Part shown: positions 1-7,500 of the stretch, one piece after another
Layout: the number at the start of each line of letters is the position of its first letter
Position numbering within the stretch: the stretch's first letter is position 1
Assembly: GCF_902729355.1 (NCBI RefSeq)
Contig: NZ_CACVCC010000005.1
Coordinates: 43,660 to 107,659 of the forward strand
Source: Streptococcus sp. S784/96/1
GTDB lineage: Bacteria > Bacillota > Bacilli > Lactobacillales > Streptococcaceae
Reading direction: 5' to 3'
DNA: 64,000 bases
Translations under genes and position numbers: made by a program
The notes under the pieces: generated by a model
Database searches by the model: none
What the model was told of the DNA's origin: nothing
What the model saw: only the letters and a program-made list of their open reading frames with translations

Positions 1-789
1 CGCACGGTGACCCTTAATAATCGTCGGTTAATCAACAATTCCTTAGTAGAGAAAGATGGGCACTTTGAGCTGGATTTCGTTCAGCTTGAAAAACACATTA
101 TTGACAATGACGTCAAGCTATATGTCTTTTGCAGTCCTCATAATCCAGGAGGCCGTGTTTGGACAGCAGGAGAACTACTGCGGGTTGGGCAAATTTGCCA
201 AAAACATGGGGTTATTTTAGTATCTGATGAAATTCATCAAGATTTAACACTTTTTGGACATCAGCACCATTCTTTCAATACGGTTTCACCTGACTTTAAA
301 GAGTTTACGATTATCCTAAGCTCTGCGACAAAGACCTTCAATATTGCGGGAACGAAAAATTCCTTTGCCATCATTGAAAATGAAGACCTGCGCAAGCTTT
401 TCCAAAAACGTCAGTTAGCCAATAACCAGCACGAGGTGTCAAGTCTTGGATTATTGGCAACCGAAGTAGCTCTGCGAGAAGGATTGCCTTGGTTGAATGA
501 GCTAAAAACAGTCTTGGAGACTAATGTCAACGTGGTTTGTGATGCCTTAGCTCAAACGAAAATTAAAGTTATGAAACCAGAAGGGACCTACTTGATGTGG
601 CTAGATTTCTCCGAAACAGGACTTTCTCATGAGGAAGTGGCAGAAATCTTAGACAAAAAGGCGAAACTCCAACTCAACGATGGACTGACCTTTGGTAGAG
701 AAGGAAAAAATCATTTCCGTTTAAACGCAGCAGCACCAACAACATTGATTGCAGAAGCCTGCGAACGTTTGGTGAATACTTTTGGGTGA
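1..789 (+). CDS. MalY/PatB-type PLP aminotransferase (cystathionine beta-lyase), 3' part
   Basis: Open from the first base of the window to the TGA at 787-789, so the 5' end lies outside; 262 codons are present of a family that normally has about 390. The segment FCSPHNPGGRVW, the following VSDEIHQDL (PLP-binding Asp) and SSATKTFNIAG (the lysine that forms the internal aldimine) are the hallmarks of the class I/II fold of MalY/PatB enzymes. These proteins cleave cystathionine or cysteine (C-S lyase) to give homocysteine or pyruvate with ammonia and sulfide. The C-terminal small domain is complete. A strong hairpin follows at once, so this ends its transcript. Assignment between MalY and PatB/C-S lyase cannot be made from sequence alone. 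Confidence 0.85.
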   Translation, partial: RTVTLNNRRLINNSLVEKDGHFELDFVQLEKHIIDNDVKLYVFCSPHNPGGRVWTAGELLRVGQICQKHGVILVSDEIHQDLTLFGHQHHSFNTVSPDFKEFTIILSSATKTFNIAGTKNSFAIIENEDLRKLFQKRQLANNQHEVSSLGLLATEVALREGLPWLNELKTVLETNVNVVCDALAQTKIKVMKPEGTYLMWLDFSETGLSHEEVAEILDKKAKLQLNDGLTFGREGKNHFRLNAAAPTTLIAEACERLVNTFG

Positions 790-798
790 GGATAAATC

Positions 799-830
799 AA
801 AGAGTCTGGGATTATTATCCCAGACTCTTT
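799..830 (+). terminator. Hairpin terminator after the aminotransferase gene
   Basis: A perfect 13-bp stem (AAAGAGTCTGGGA / TCCCAGACTCTTT) with a 6-nt loop starts 10 bases after the stop codon. The T tract is short (TTT), and the A-rich 5' arm could also serve the opposite direction. Confidence 0.75.
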
Positions 831-900
831 CGAAATCCAACAAAAGAACTGTTCAATTGGAAGTTCTTTTAAAATCAATTAGTTTTTATTTAGTATTTTT

Positions 901-1042
901 GTTAGCACTTCTCCTAATGTTGTGTGGGGCGGAAGCGACCTCCTGCAGAGTTCCATTCCTTCTTGGCAAGCCTAGGTCTTGCCAAACACTTCACACTAAA
1001 ACTTATTAGTTTTAGTGTTATCACCACTGCGGAAAGTGCTAG
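901..1042 (+). repeat. Dispersed non-coding repeat with inverted ends, copy 1
   Basis: The segment is bounded by GTTAGCACTT (901-910) and GGAAAGTGCTAG (1031-1042), which are near inverted repeats. Within it, 939-978 matches the reverse complement of 22331-22370 at 36 of 40 positions, and the flank TTAGCACTTnTCC..ATGTxGTGxGGGG also recurs there. No convincing protein is encoded across it. It looks like a short mobile or BOX-like intergenic repeat; the family name is not known to me. Confidence 0.55.
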
Positions 1043-1191
1043 TTGTGGCGACTTCGTTACTCGTAATGATTGCAGAAAATATCAGAAATAAGATATTATA
1101 AAACAACCATATGTTGAAGGGGAATTCATTGTGACTGAGACAATTTATCTTAAACGAGTTTACTATTTTAAAGCTAAAACACTATAACATA

Positions 1192-2046
1192 TCAAGGTTG
1201 ATAATATTGCTCTATTTCATTTTCAAGACTGGCGACTAAGTGATTTTCCTCGGTCAACTTCAAAAGAGCGACTCCTTTTTTTATCATTTCCTCGTCTTTT
1301 TGACAAATGCCAAGACGAACCTGAGCGAAGCCTAAACAATCAAATCGTTTCAATTTTTGAGCAATTTCCAATGCCCAAAGAGCAATAGCTTTAGCTTCCT
1401 TAATACGGTAATTTCTTAAATAAATAGTTGATAGATTCATCAGAATGCTAAATTGGTAATAGTTAGTTTCTCTATAATCAGAATATTTTTTGAGATTTTC
1501 AAGTATTTTTTGAGTATTTATTTCAATATTCTCAAAGCTAAAATGATAAAGAATAGTTGATAGCAGTTTTAAGTCGTTAAAATACCAGACATCTTGCTTT
1601 TCAATCTCATTCCAAATATCTTGGGTTATCTGATTCAGTTGGGGATTAGTAAAAAAATCTTGGGATTTTCCTAGTAGTAGATTTACTTTTAGTATTTTAT
1701 AGATACGTTCAATGGGGGTGTCGTGCTCCTTTTGGAGATACTCATCGCAGAGCGATACAAGTTTTTCTAGGTCGCTTGTTAAAGAAATACCAGATAAATT
1801 TGAGAGTTGGTTGATGATTGTTTGACGCTGATTGGGCTGGTAGTAGTTACAAATGTATTCAAATTCATCTAACCCCATGTCGATTTGTCGGAGTAGAAAC
1901 ATCATGGTATCGAACTGAGGAATAACTTTTCCGCTTTCAATTCGTGCTAAAGTTGAACGGGCAAAAACATCTTGGCAGACTTCTTCCTGGGTTAATCCTT
2001 TTGATTTTCTAATATATTGATAAACTTTACCATAATCCCAGCGCAT
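1192..2046 (-). CDS. Rgg/GadR/MutR-family (ComR-like) transcriptional regulator
   Basis: 284 residues. An XRE-type helix-turn-helix occupies about residues 8-60 (SKGLTQEEVCQDVFARSTLARIE), and the remainder is an all-helical repeat domain of the kind that binds short hydrophobic pheromones in the RRNPP superfamily. It reads away from a 32-codon hydrophobic peptide gene at 2139, the standard divergent arrangement of Rgg/SHP and ComR/ComS pairs, with a dyad between them. The inference is that imported peptide binds the repeat domain and switches on the peptide gene and the secreted-protein/ABC genes at 2.4-4.9 kb. Target and direction of control are not shown by the sequence. Confidence 0.88.
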   Translation of the reverse strand: MRWDYGKVYQYIRKSKGLTQEEVCQDVFARSTLARIESGKVIPQFDTMMFLLRQIDMGLDEFEYICNYYQPNQRQTIINQLSNLSGISLTSDLEKLVSLCDEYLQKEHDTPIERIYKILKVNLLLGKSQDFFTNPQLNQITQDIWNEIEKQDVWYFNDLKLLSTILYHFSFENIEINTQKILENLKKYSDYRETNYYQFSILMNLSTIYLRNYRIKEAKAIALWALEIAQKLKRFDCLGFAQVRLGICQKDEEMIKKGVALLKLTEENHLVASLENEIEQYYQP

Positions 2047-2063
2047 AAATAACTCCTTTTTAA

Positions 2064-2088
2064 AAAATGTTACTAAAGGCTACATTTT
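2064..2088. promoter_or_regulatory. Dyad operator between the rgg-type gene and the peptide gene
   Basis: AAAATGT (2064-2070) and ACATTTT (2082-2088) form an inverted repeat with an 11-nt centre. It sits 18 bases from the regulator start and overlaps the likely -35 region (2087-2092) of a promoter whose -10 is TATCAT at 2111-2116, ahead of the peptide gene. ComR and Rgg boxes have this position and shape. Its use by the adjacent regulator is inferred. Confidence 0.5.
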
Positions 2089-2138
2089 GTGCAAATCATA
2101 TTTCATATTGTATCATAAAGTCAAAAAGGAAAACAGAT

Positions 2139-2237
2139 ATGAAAAACAAAAAGTTCCAATTTGTCGTTTTATTGCTAGTTTTGTTTGCCATTTTAGGTGA
2201 AGAAATAGGGATTCCTTGGTGGCCACCGTTTCCATAA
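2139..2237 (+). CDS. Short hydrophobic peptide pheromone precursor (SHP/ComS-like), too short for routine calling
   Basis: 32 codons with a good ribosome-binding site (AAAAAGGA, 2123-2130). The product has a basic start (MKNKKF), a leucine/valine-rich core (about residues 8-19), an acidic pair (EE, 21-22) and the end IGIPWWPPFP. Basic head, hydrophobic core and a C-terminal active segment after an acidic residue is the plan of SHP precursors, and the Trp-Trp pair recalls ComS/XIP peptides. The mature form would be expected to be the last 8-12 residues, trimmed by Eep-type proteases and re-imported by Opp. The Pro-Trp-Trp-Pro-Pro end is not one I recognise. The peptide is divergent from the Rgg-like gene and upstream of the secreted-protein operon. 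Confidence 0.7.
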   Translation: MKNKKFQFVVLLLVLFAILGEEIGIPWWPPFP

Positions 2238-2370
2238 TACAGCTGATTAATCACATAATGTAGAAAGAAAGGTGAGTCCCATGAGCTAAGATTCTAAATG
2301 TTAATTAAAATTTTCATAACAGTACTATTACCGTTATCACTAAGAGTATCTTAAGAAAGGTGTGTTAAAT

Positions 2371-2757
2371 ATGAAAAATGTGAAAACTTATATTTGTGCA
2401 GGTGCATTGTTGTTAATGGTAGGGACAAATGTAGCAAGTGCCTATGGAATTGGAGAATTTTCCAATTTCAGAATTACAACTGCCTATGTTAGGACTGGTT
2501 ATATAAGTAAAGAAAATGCAGGGGCTGAGTACATCATGAATTTAAATCCTAGTCTTAATCTTTATCCAATGACTGTAAAGCATCGTTTAGTAAATTCGAA
2601 TGGAGAAGATCGTAGCGGTACATCATTGACAACCTGTGGAACTCGATCAACACATGGGAATTGGGCAACAGCGGGATATGTTTATGCTGCAGATATGGCA
2701 AGACAGAACTGGTGGGATGGCGCAGCAGCTATAACAGGAAGTTGGTCGCCAAACTAA
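2371..2757 (+). CDS. Small secreted protein, putative bacteriocin-like product
   Basis: 128 residues from ATG 2371, chosen over the in-frame GTG at 2362 because the AAAGG site (2356-2360) sits 10 bases from this ATG but only 1 base from the GTG. A signal peptide is clear: lysine head, hydrophobic stretch, and VASA cleavage motif near residue 25. The mature part of about 100 residues is polar with a single Cys, two adjacent Trp (QNWWDGA) and the end GSWSPN. Plan and context (membrane proteins plus ABC ATPase directly after) resemble small secreted bacteriocin or DUF2712-type cassettes. I do not recognise the family and do not see the lactococcin-972 motif set. Likely peptide-pheromone induced via the gene at 1192-2046. 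Confidence 0.65.
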   Translation: MKNVKTYICAGALLLMVGTNVASAYGIGEFSNFRITTAYVRTGYISKENAGAEYIMNLNPSLNLYPMTVKHRLVNSNGEDRSGTSLTTCGTRSTHGNWATAGYVYAADMARQNWWDGAAAITGSWSPN

Positions 2758-2780
2758 TACTTGAGAGGTTCGGTACTTTT

Positions 2781-3572
2781 ATGAAAATTAATTTTTTGAA
2801 CCTAGTAAGACATAAGTTTTTATATTTCTTACTAGGTTTAGTTTTTATCTTATTAGTCTATCGTGATTATATTACTACTTATTTATTTTTTGACGTCAAT
2901 GCACCTGATTTAGCTAATTTTGACGGAACAGCTATAAAAAATGAATTATTACGTTCTAATCTAGATATAAATGTTTTACTATTCAATGTAGGATTTTATC
3001 AGTCCTTTCTTCTGCCAATTATTATTTCTTTACTGGGATTTAATTATGTTACTCTGAAAACTAAATTTATAAAATTATCAATTGGCAAGAACGATTGTTA
3101 TTTTAAATTTCGGAAGCACCTTTCTTGGCAATTAGCAAGTCTTCCAGTTCTACTGTATCTAATAATTGTTGGCATTGTTGTAATCATTACCATGCAGGCA
3201 GGAACTTTTCAATTATCTGGTAAAGAGCACTTGCTGTCAGAAACAAGTGTTTTACGCTATTTCTTGAATAGTGATTTAATTCTGTTTATATTTTCAATCA
3301 TTTTGGTTTGTGTGGCTATTTTTGTGAATAGTTTATTTCTGTTTAAAATAATAGATGTTTTACAAAATCCAATAAAATCTGCGATTGATTACCTCATGTT
3401 TATTTGGCTTGGATCCATAATTCTATATCATTTCATGCCTTTTTATTTAGTTCCTATGACGACTTTTATGATAACTAGTTATGGGAATCTAGATATCCAA
3501 ACTCTGCTTTTACCCTATTGCTTATATATGTGTGGCTATGCTATTTTAAAAAAATATGAAGATGAGATTTAA
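2781..3572 (+). CDS. Six-TM membrane protein, putative ABC permease
   Basis: 263 residues from ATG 2781 (GAGAGG at 2763-2768 upstream). A longer frame runs in from 2661 but overlaps the secreted-protein gene and lacks a site. About six hydrophobic segments are seen (near residues 12-26, 70-95, 125-147, 170-192, 207-232 and 240-258). It begins 23 bases after the secreted-protein stop, and its end overlaps the next membrane gene. With the ATPase at 4221 it probably makes a small ABC-2-like exporter or self-immunity transporter. No family motif is recognised. Confidence 0.65.
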   Translation: MKINFLNLVRHKFLYFLLGLVFILLVYRDYITTYLFFDVNAPDLANFDGTAIKNELLRSNLDINVLLFNVGFYQSFLLPIIISLLGFNYVTLKTKFIKLSIGKNDCYFKFRKHLSWQLASLPVLLYLIIVGIVVIITMQAGTFQLSGKEHLLSETSVLRYFLNSDLILFIFSIILVCVAIFVNSLFLFKIIDVLQNPIKSAIDYLMFIWLGSIILYHFMPFYLVPMTTFMITSYGNLDIQTLLLPYCLYMCGYAILKKYEDEI

Positions 3573-4221
3573 ATTTACTAAGAGTTGCTTCCGAAAAATA
3601 ATTGTCTTAATGGTAAGAGCGACTCTTCTTTCCATATTAACGTGGCTGTTGTTAAAAAGAGTCTCTGAGAATTTTAGTCATATTATTGATTTTCGGACTT
3701 TTTTTGAAAATGAATTACTTTCTCTGCTTACCTATGATGAGTTTGGAAGAAGTCAGTTAGATATTTCGAAAATGTTGACCACAAGCTCTATATTTTTAGT
3801 TGGTTGTCTATCATCTTTAATGTTTGTCTGGGAATTGTTAAACTCTTATCGAGCACTTATCCTTTACAAATCACAATCTTACATATGTTTTACTCAAAAA
3901 CGGATATTGTTGGTTGCTTTATTTTATCTACAAGATTTAATAGTTTGGCTGGTGGGATTGCTTCCTTTATATTTCTATTTTAAAAATACTGAATTTTTCA
4001 TTCTCCTAGGAAGGTTAATGATGATTTATTTGATTTTTATAACTTTGATTGCTCTAATCAGTAAAAATTCAACGATAGCTTTTTTACTATTTTTTGTTTT
4101 ACTAATTTTTCAAAAGTTGATAATCTCTAGTGCTCTGATAAGTTGTTTAGGAGGTGCTGTTCTCATAGTGATACTGGGGAGTGGTATCTTAGAAAAATAT
4201 CTAGAAAAGGATGGTATGTGA
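3556..4221 (+). CDS. Membrane protein, second putative permease subunit
   Basis: 221 residues, about six hydrophobic segments after a basic amino end (MKMRFKFTKSCFRK). The start overlaps the upstream gene by 17 bases; a second ATG lies at 3562. The stop shares its last base with the ATG of the ATPase (TGATG), so translation is coupled. It is probably the partner of the 263-residue membrane protein. No catalytic motif is seen. Confidence 0.65.
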   Translation: MKMRFKFTKSCFRKIIVLMVRATLLSILTWLLLKRVSENFSHIIDFRTFFENELLSLLTYDEFGRSQLDISKMLTTSSIFLVGCLSSLMFVWELLNSYRALILYKSQSYICFTQKRILLVALFYLQDLIVWLVGLLPLYFYFKNTEFFILLGRLMMIYLIFITLIALISKNSTIAFLLFFVLLIFQKLIISSALISCLGGAVLIVILGSGILEKYLEKDGM

Positions 4222-4859
4222 TGTTAGAAATAAAAAAAGGGTATAAGTGCTATTATAAACAGAGTATTTTAAATAACGTAAACTTACGTTTTGAACCTCA
4301 AAATATTTATGGCTTAAAAGGTGATAATGGTTCTGGAAAGACTGTTTTACTCAAGCTCTTAGCGGGGATTATCCGCCTTGATAGAGGGGATGTATTTCAA
4401 AATGGGATTAGTTATGGTAAAAATTTAAAATACATTCAAAATGCTGGAATTGTTATTGAAAAGGTGGAATTTTTATCTTACCTTACATTAAAAGAGAATC
4501 TGGAGTTGTTAAAATTTCTTTCACCTAATATTACGAATGATGATATTGATTACTGGATTGATTATTATAATCTGTATGACTTTGAAAATATAAAATATAA
4601 TCATCTTTCATTGGGGACACAGCAGAAAATGGGGCTAATTCAGGCATTTATACACAAACCAGATGTTCTTCTTCTAGACGAACCGATGAATGCTTTGGAT
4701 GAGAAGAGTGTTTTGTTAACTAAGAAAGTTATTTTGTCTTATAGAGATAAAAAGAAAGGTTTAGTTATCTTGACTTCGCATATTTCAGAAAATATCACAG
4801 ACTTGTGTAATGAGATATTTTTATTAGAAGAGGGAGAGGTTAAAGTGGTTAAAGAATAG
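4221..4859 (+). CDS. ABC transporter ATP-binding protein of the secreted-peptide cassette
   Basis: 212 residues from the ATG that overlaps the preceding stop. Walker A GDNGSGKT (about residues 34-41), signature LSLGTQQ (the second Gly of LSGGQ is changed to Leu-Gly), Walker B VLLLDEP and the H-loop TSH are all present. Size and simplicity match export/immunity ABC ATPases of bacteriocin loci. It closes the operon begun by the secreted protein and is followed by a hairpin terminator. Transport direction and substrate are inferred from context only. Confidence 0.85.
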   Translation: MLEIKKGYKCYYKQSILNNVNLRFEPQNIYGLKGDNGSGKTVLLKLLAGIIRLDRGDVFQNGISYGKNLKYIQNAGIVIEKVEFLSYLTLKENLELLKFLSPNITNDDIDYWIDYYNLYDFENIKYNHLSLGTQQKMGLIQAFIHKPDVLLLDEPMNALDEKSVLLTKKVILSYRDKKKGLVILTSHISENITDLCNEIFLLEEGEVKVVKE

Positions 4860-4936
4860 TTGCTCACTCCCCGAATATTTCATAGAAGTGTCACAAGACA
4901 TTCAATTAGAGTCAAATTAAAATGTTCCTTTATTGA

Positions 4937-4961
4937 AAATCGCCTATTTGGTGATTTTTTT
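4937..4961 (+). terminator. Terminator of the secreted-peptide/ABC operon
   Basis: The stem AATCGCC / GGTGATT, with one G-U pair, is followed by TTTTTTT. A TATAAT at 4964-4969 just downstream is the probable -10 box of the next gene. Confidence 0.65.
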
Positions 4962-4993
4962 GTTATAATGTGGAAAAAGCTGGAGGTACTCCC

Positions 4994-5507
4994 ATGGAAG
5001 TAAGGAAGATTAGCCTAGAGGATAAAAATGCGTTTCAGAGATTTGAAGAAGCCATGTTGAGGGATAAGCAAATCAATCCTTTTGTGGAATGGTGGGAGAC
5101 TGTTAATTTTGAAAACTATGTTGCAGATAGTGACAGCTCTGAGAATAAAAAAAGATGGTCAATCTTGGTCAACTTTTACTCGTTATTTTGCCTTTGATAA
5201 GGGAGATATTCTTGGGATGCTGATTTGTTTTTGGGAAATTGAGCATCCTGATTGTCAAAAATTAGGGCATTTAGGTTATATGGTAGCCCCAGCTTTTAGG
5301 AAACAAGGTGTGGCTTTTGAGCTAGTTCAATATGGACTTGAACGCTATCGTGAAAAAGGAATTTCTAGTATTTATATTGCCATGGATGAGAAAAATGTGG
5401 CTAGTCGTAAAATAGCTGAAAAAGCTGGTGGAAGACTATTAGGGACTTTTGATATTGATTTTCAAGGGAGACAGCTAAAATCAGTTAGATATGAGGTAGA
5501 GCTATGA
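4994..5507 (+). pseudogene. GNAT acetyltransferase disrupted by a frameshift
   Basis: Starts at ATG 4994 (site TGGAGG). After 53 codons the frame must change at a run of seven A (5147-5153); removing one A joins ..SENKK to DGQSWSTFTRYFAF.. and continues to the TGA at 5507. The joined product of about 170 residues aligns along its length with the intact neighbour at 5504-6016, including the acetyl-CoA loop (FRKQGVAFELV). The homopolymer makes a replication slip, a phase-variable state or a sequencing error all possible. The stop overlaps the next ATG (ATGA), so the pair looks like a tandem duplication. Confidence 0.8.
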
Positions 5508-6016
5508 TTGAAATAAGAAGATTAGAAGAAACTGACGAGAAAAGTTTTCGTCAATTTCAAGAAATTTTATTAGCAGAAAAAGCAGCAGGGAATGATTTTG
5601 TTGAAACGAAAAAAGTGGAAAATTTTTCAGCCTTTCTTGCAAAATGCCGTCAAAATGAAGTAGATACTGGTAATCCAGACTGGGCGACTTCAACGAATTT
5701 TTATTACTTTTTGAATGGCGAGATTGTGGCACGTATTGGTTGCCGTTGGGAATTGAAAGGTGACTTAGCTCGCGTTGGTGGTCATATTGGCTACGTGACA
5801 AGGACGGATTTTCGTGGCCGTGGTATCATGGCAGAACTAGTAACCTTCGCCCTAAAAGAATATGCCAGACGTGGTATCACAGAGGTGCTCATTACGGCGC
5901 GTGAGGACAATATCCCTAGTAGAAAAACGATTGAACATTTTGAAGCGAGGCTGGATGGTTTTGTTGAGGATAATGGTCATCGTTATGCTAGGTATTGGGT
6001 GAAGACAGGAGAATAA
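5504..6016 (+). CDS. GNAT family N-acetyltransferase
   Basis: 170 residues. The conserved core HIGYVTRTDFRGRGIMAELVTFAL contains the R-G-x-G-I/A acetyl-CoA pyrophosphate loop, followed by the typical ITAREDNIPSRKTIEHFEA segment. It is a tandem paralogue of the disrupted gene just upstream (about 30-40% similar by eye) and shares an ATGA overlap with it. The substrate is not evident. Confidence 0.85.
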   Translation: MIEIRRLEETDEKSFRQFQEILLAEKAAGNDFVETKKVENFSAFLAKCRQNEVDTGNPDWATSTNFYYFLNGEIVARIGCRWELKGDLARVGGHIGYVTRTDFRGRGIMAELVTFALKEYARRGITEVLITAREDNIPSRKTIEHFEARLDGFVEDNGHRYARYWVKTGE

Positions 6017-6022
6017 GATAGG

Positions 6023-6643
6023 ATGGGAAAAACGACCTTTATTTGGGATTTTGATGGGACTTTGGTAGAATCGTATGAAGCTATTGAAGACGTTTTAACC
6101 CTGTTGTATCAGGTTTACGATTTTCCGTTTAATCGTGATTTTGTGATGTCCTATGTCATTGAAACGTCAATCGGTCAGCTCTTAAGAGACTTGTCTCAAG
6201 AGCATAATATTTCCTTTGACGAATTGCTCAGCTTTTTTAATAAAGAGCAAGAAGCTCGTGACCATATGATTTCACTCATGCCTGGGGCCAAAGCGGTGCT
6301 AGAACAGACTGCTGAGATGGAAATTCAGCATTTTATCTATACCCATAAAGGCGCCTCCACAGGAGCAGTGCTCAAAAATTTGGGAATAGATGCCTATTTT
6401 ACAGAGGTTATCACATCTGCCAATGGATTCAAGCGTAAACCAGATCCAGAAGCTGTAACCTACTTGATGGAAAAATATCAGTTAGATAAAGCCAACACCT
6501 ACTACATTGGGGATCGTCGTTTAGATGCTGAAGTTGCTATAAATGCTGGTATCAAGTCTATCAATTTACGAGAACCAGCGTCAGCTTTGAACCAAAAAAT
6601 CAAGCAACTCAGTGACTTACTAGCCCTTTTTATGATAAAATAG
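6023..6643 (+). CDS. HAD-IA family phosphatase (phosphoglycolate phosphatase-like)
   Basis: 206 residues. Motif I WDFDGTLVES (nucleophile and acid Asp), motif II Thr/Ser near YTHKG, motif III Lys in FKRKPDPE and motif IV GDRRLDAEVA are in order, with an alpha-helical cap between motifs I and II. The usual role is phosphate-ester hydrolysis of small metabolites. It starts 6 bases after the GNAT stop and is followed 5 bases on by the methyltransferase gene, so these form one transcript. Note GDRRLD where most relatives have GDxxxD with a Gly. Confidence 0.85.
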   Translation: MGKTTFIWDFDGTLVESYEAIEDVLTLLYQVYDFPFNRDFVMSYVIETSIGQLLRDLSQEHNISFDELLSFFNKEQEARDHMISLMPGAKAVLEQTAEMEIQHFIYTHKGASTGAVLKNLGIDAYFTEVITSANGFKRKPDPEAVTYLMEKYQLDKANTYYIGDRRLDAEVAINAGIKSINLREPASALNQKIKQLSDLLALFMIK

Positions 6644-6648
6644 ACCAC

Positions 6649-7353
6649 ATGGTTAAATCTTATAGTAAAAATGCAAATCACAATATGCGACGTCCAGTTG
6701 TAAAAGAGGATGTTGTCCATTACATGCGGACAAAGCAAAAACAAAATGAAGGTCATTTAGCTGAGCTAGAAGCCTTTGCTCGTCAAGAAAACATCCCGAT
6801 TATTCAGCATGAAGTTGTTGCTTATTTTCGTTTACTTATGCAAACCTTGCAACCGAAAAATATCCTTGAAATTGGGACAGCAATCGGTTTTTCCGCTCTT
6901 TTGATGGCAGAATATGCCCCAGATGCTAAAATCACCACGATTGATCGCAACGAAGAAATGATTGCCTTTGCAAAGGAAAATTTTGCAAAATATGACACGC
7001 GTCAGCAAATTACCTTAGTTGAAGGAGATGCAGTTGACATGCTCGCAACGCTTGATGACGACTTTGATTTTGTATTCATGGATTCAGCAAAGTCTAAATA
7101 CGTTGTCTTTCTGCCTGAAGTTCTCAAGCGCCTGAAAGTTGGTGGCGTCATCATTTTTGATGATATTTTCCAAGGGGGCGATATTGCAAAGCCGATTCAA
7201 GAAGTTCGTCGTGGGCAAAGGACCATTTACCGTGGTTTACATCGTCTATTTGAACAGACATTGAACCACCCAGATTTAACAGCTAGTCTCATTCCACTTA
7301 GTGATGGTCTATTGATGTTACGCAAAAATGCAGAGCATATTGGACTTGATTAA
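6649..7353 (+). CDS. trmR: O-methyltransferase, TrmR-type tRNA 5-hydroxyuridine methyltransferase
   Basis: 234 residues of the class I SAM-dependent O-methyltransferase family 3. The SAM-binding motif ILEIGTAIGFSALLMA (about residues 71-86), the acidic motif ITTIDRNEEM and the metal/catalytic segment FVFMDSAKSKY are visible. The Bacillus relative YrrM/TrmR forms 5-methoxyuridine at the tRNA wobble base; the same role is inferred. The ribosome site is weak. A later ATG at 6685 is possible. Its position directly before prsA is the usual streptococcal order. Confidence 0.75.
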   Translation: MVKSYSKNANHNMRRPVVKEDVVHYMRTKQKQNEGHLAELEAFARQENIPIIQHEVVAYFRLLMQTLQPKNILEIGTAIGFSALLMAEYAPDAKITTIDRNEEMIAFAKENFAKYDTRQQITLVEGDAVDMLATLDDDFDFVFMDSAKSKYVVFLPEVLKRLKVGGVIIFDDIFQGGDIAKPIQEVRRGQRTIYRGLHRLFEQTLNHPDLTASLIPLSDGLLMLRKNAEHIGLD

Positions 7354-7374
7354 GTTATTTTTTAGAAAATATGA

Positions 7375-7500
7375 TATAATAAAAAAGTTAATGAAATTAT
7401 AGAGAAAGAATGAGTGTTTTGGAAAAAAGCAGAGCAAGATTCTGATTTTCCGATGTCAAATAGCATTTGAACTGTTTGACGCTCATGGTATTTTATAAAC
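7375..7500 (+). promoter_or_regulatory. prsA promoter and leader
   Basis: TATAAT at 7375-7380 gives a leader of roughly 110 nt. It holds a short reading frame with a purine-rich site (ATG 7410, 11 codons, stop at 7443-7445), a small hairpin CAAATAGCATTTG and, just before the start, ACGCTCATGGTATTTTA. No normal Shine-Dalgarno sequence precedes prsA. The last segment and the GGAAAAAAG at about 7421 recur in the alaS leader. Confidence 0.5.

Noticed and set aside
782..1009. 75-codon forward frame after the aminotransferase gene
   Set aside because: It begins inside the previous gene's end, runs through the terminator stem and the dispersed repeat, and has no ribosome site.
2362..2370. GTG start giving a longer secreted protein
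   Set aside because: The ribosome site touches this codon; the ATG at 2371 has proper spacing and starts a normal signal peptide.
2371..2757. Identification as a lactococcin-972 family bacteriocin
   Set aside because: The usual aromatic/His pattern of that family and its large MacB-like partner are not seen, so only the general term bacteriocin-like is used.
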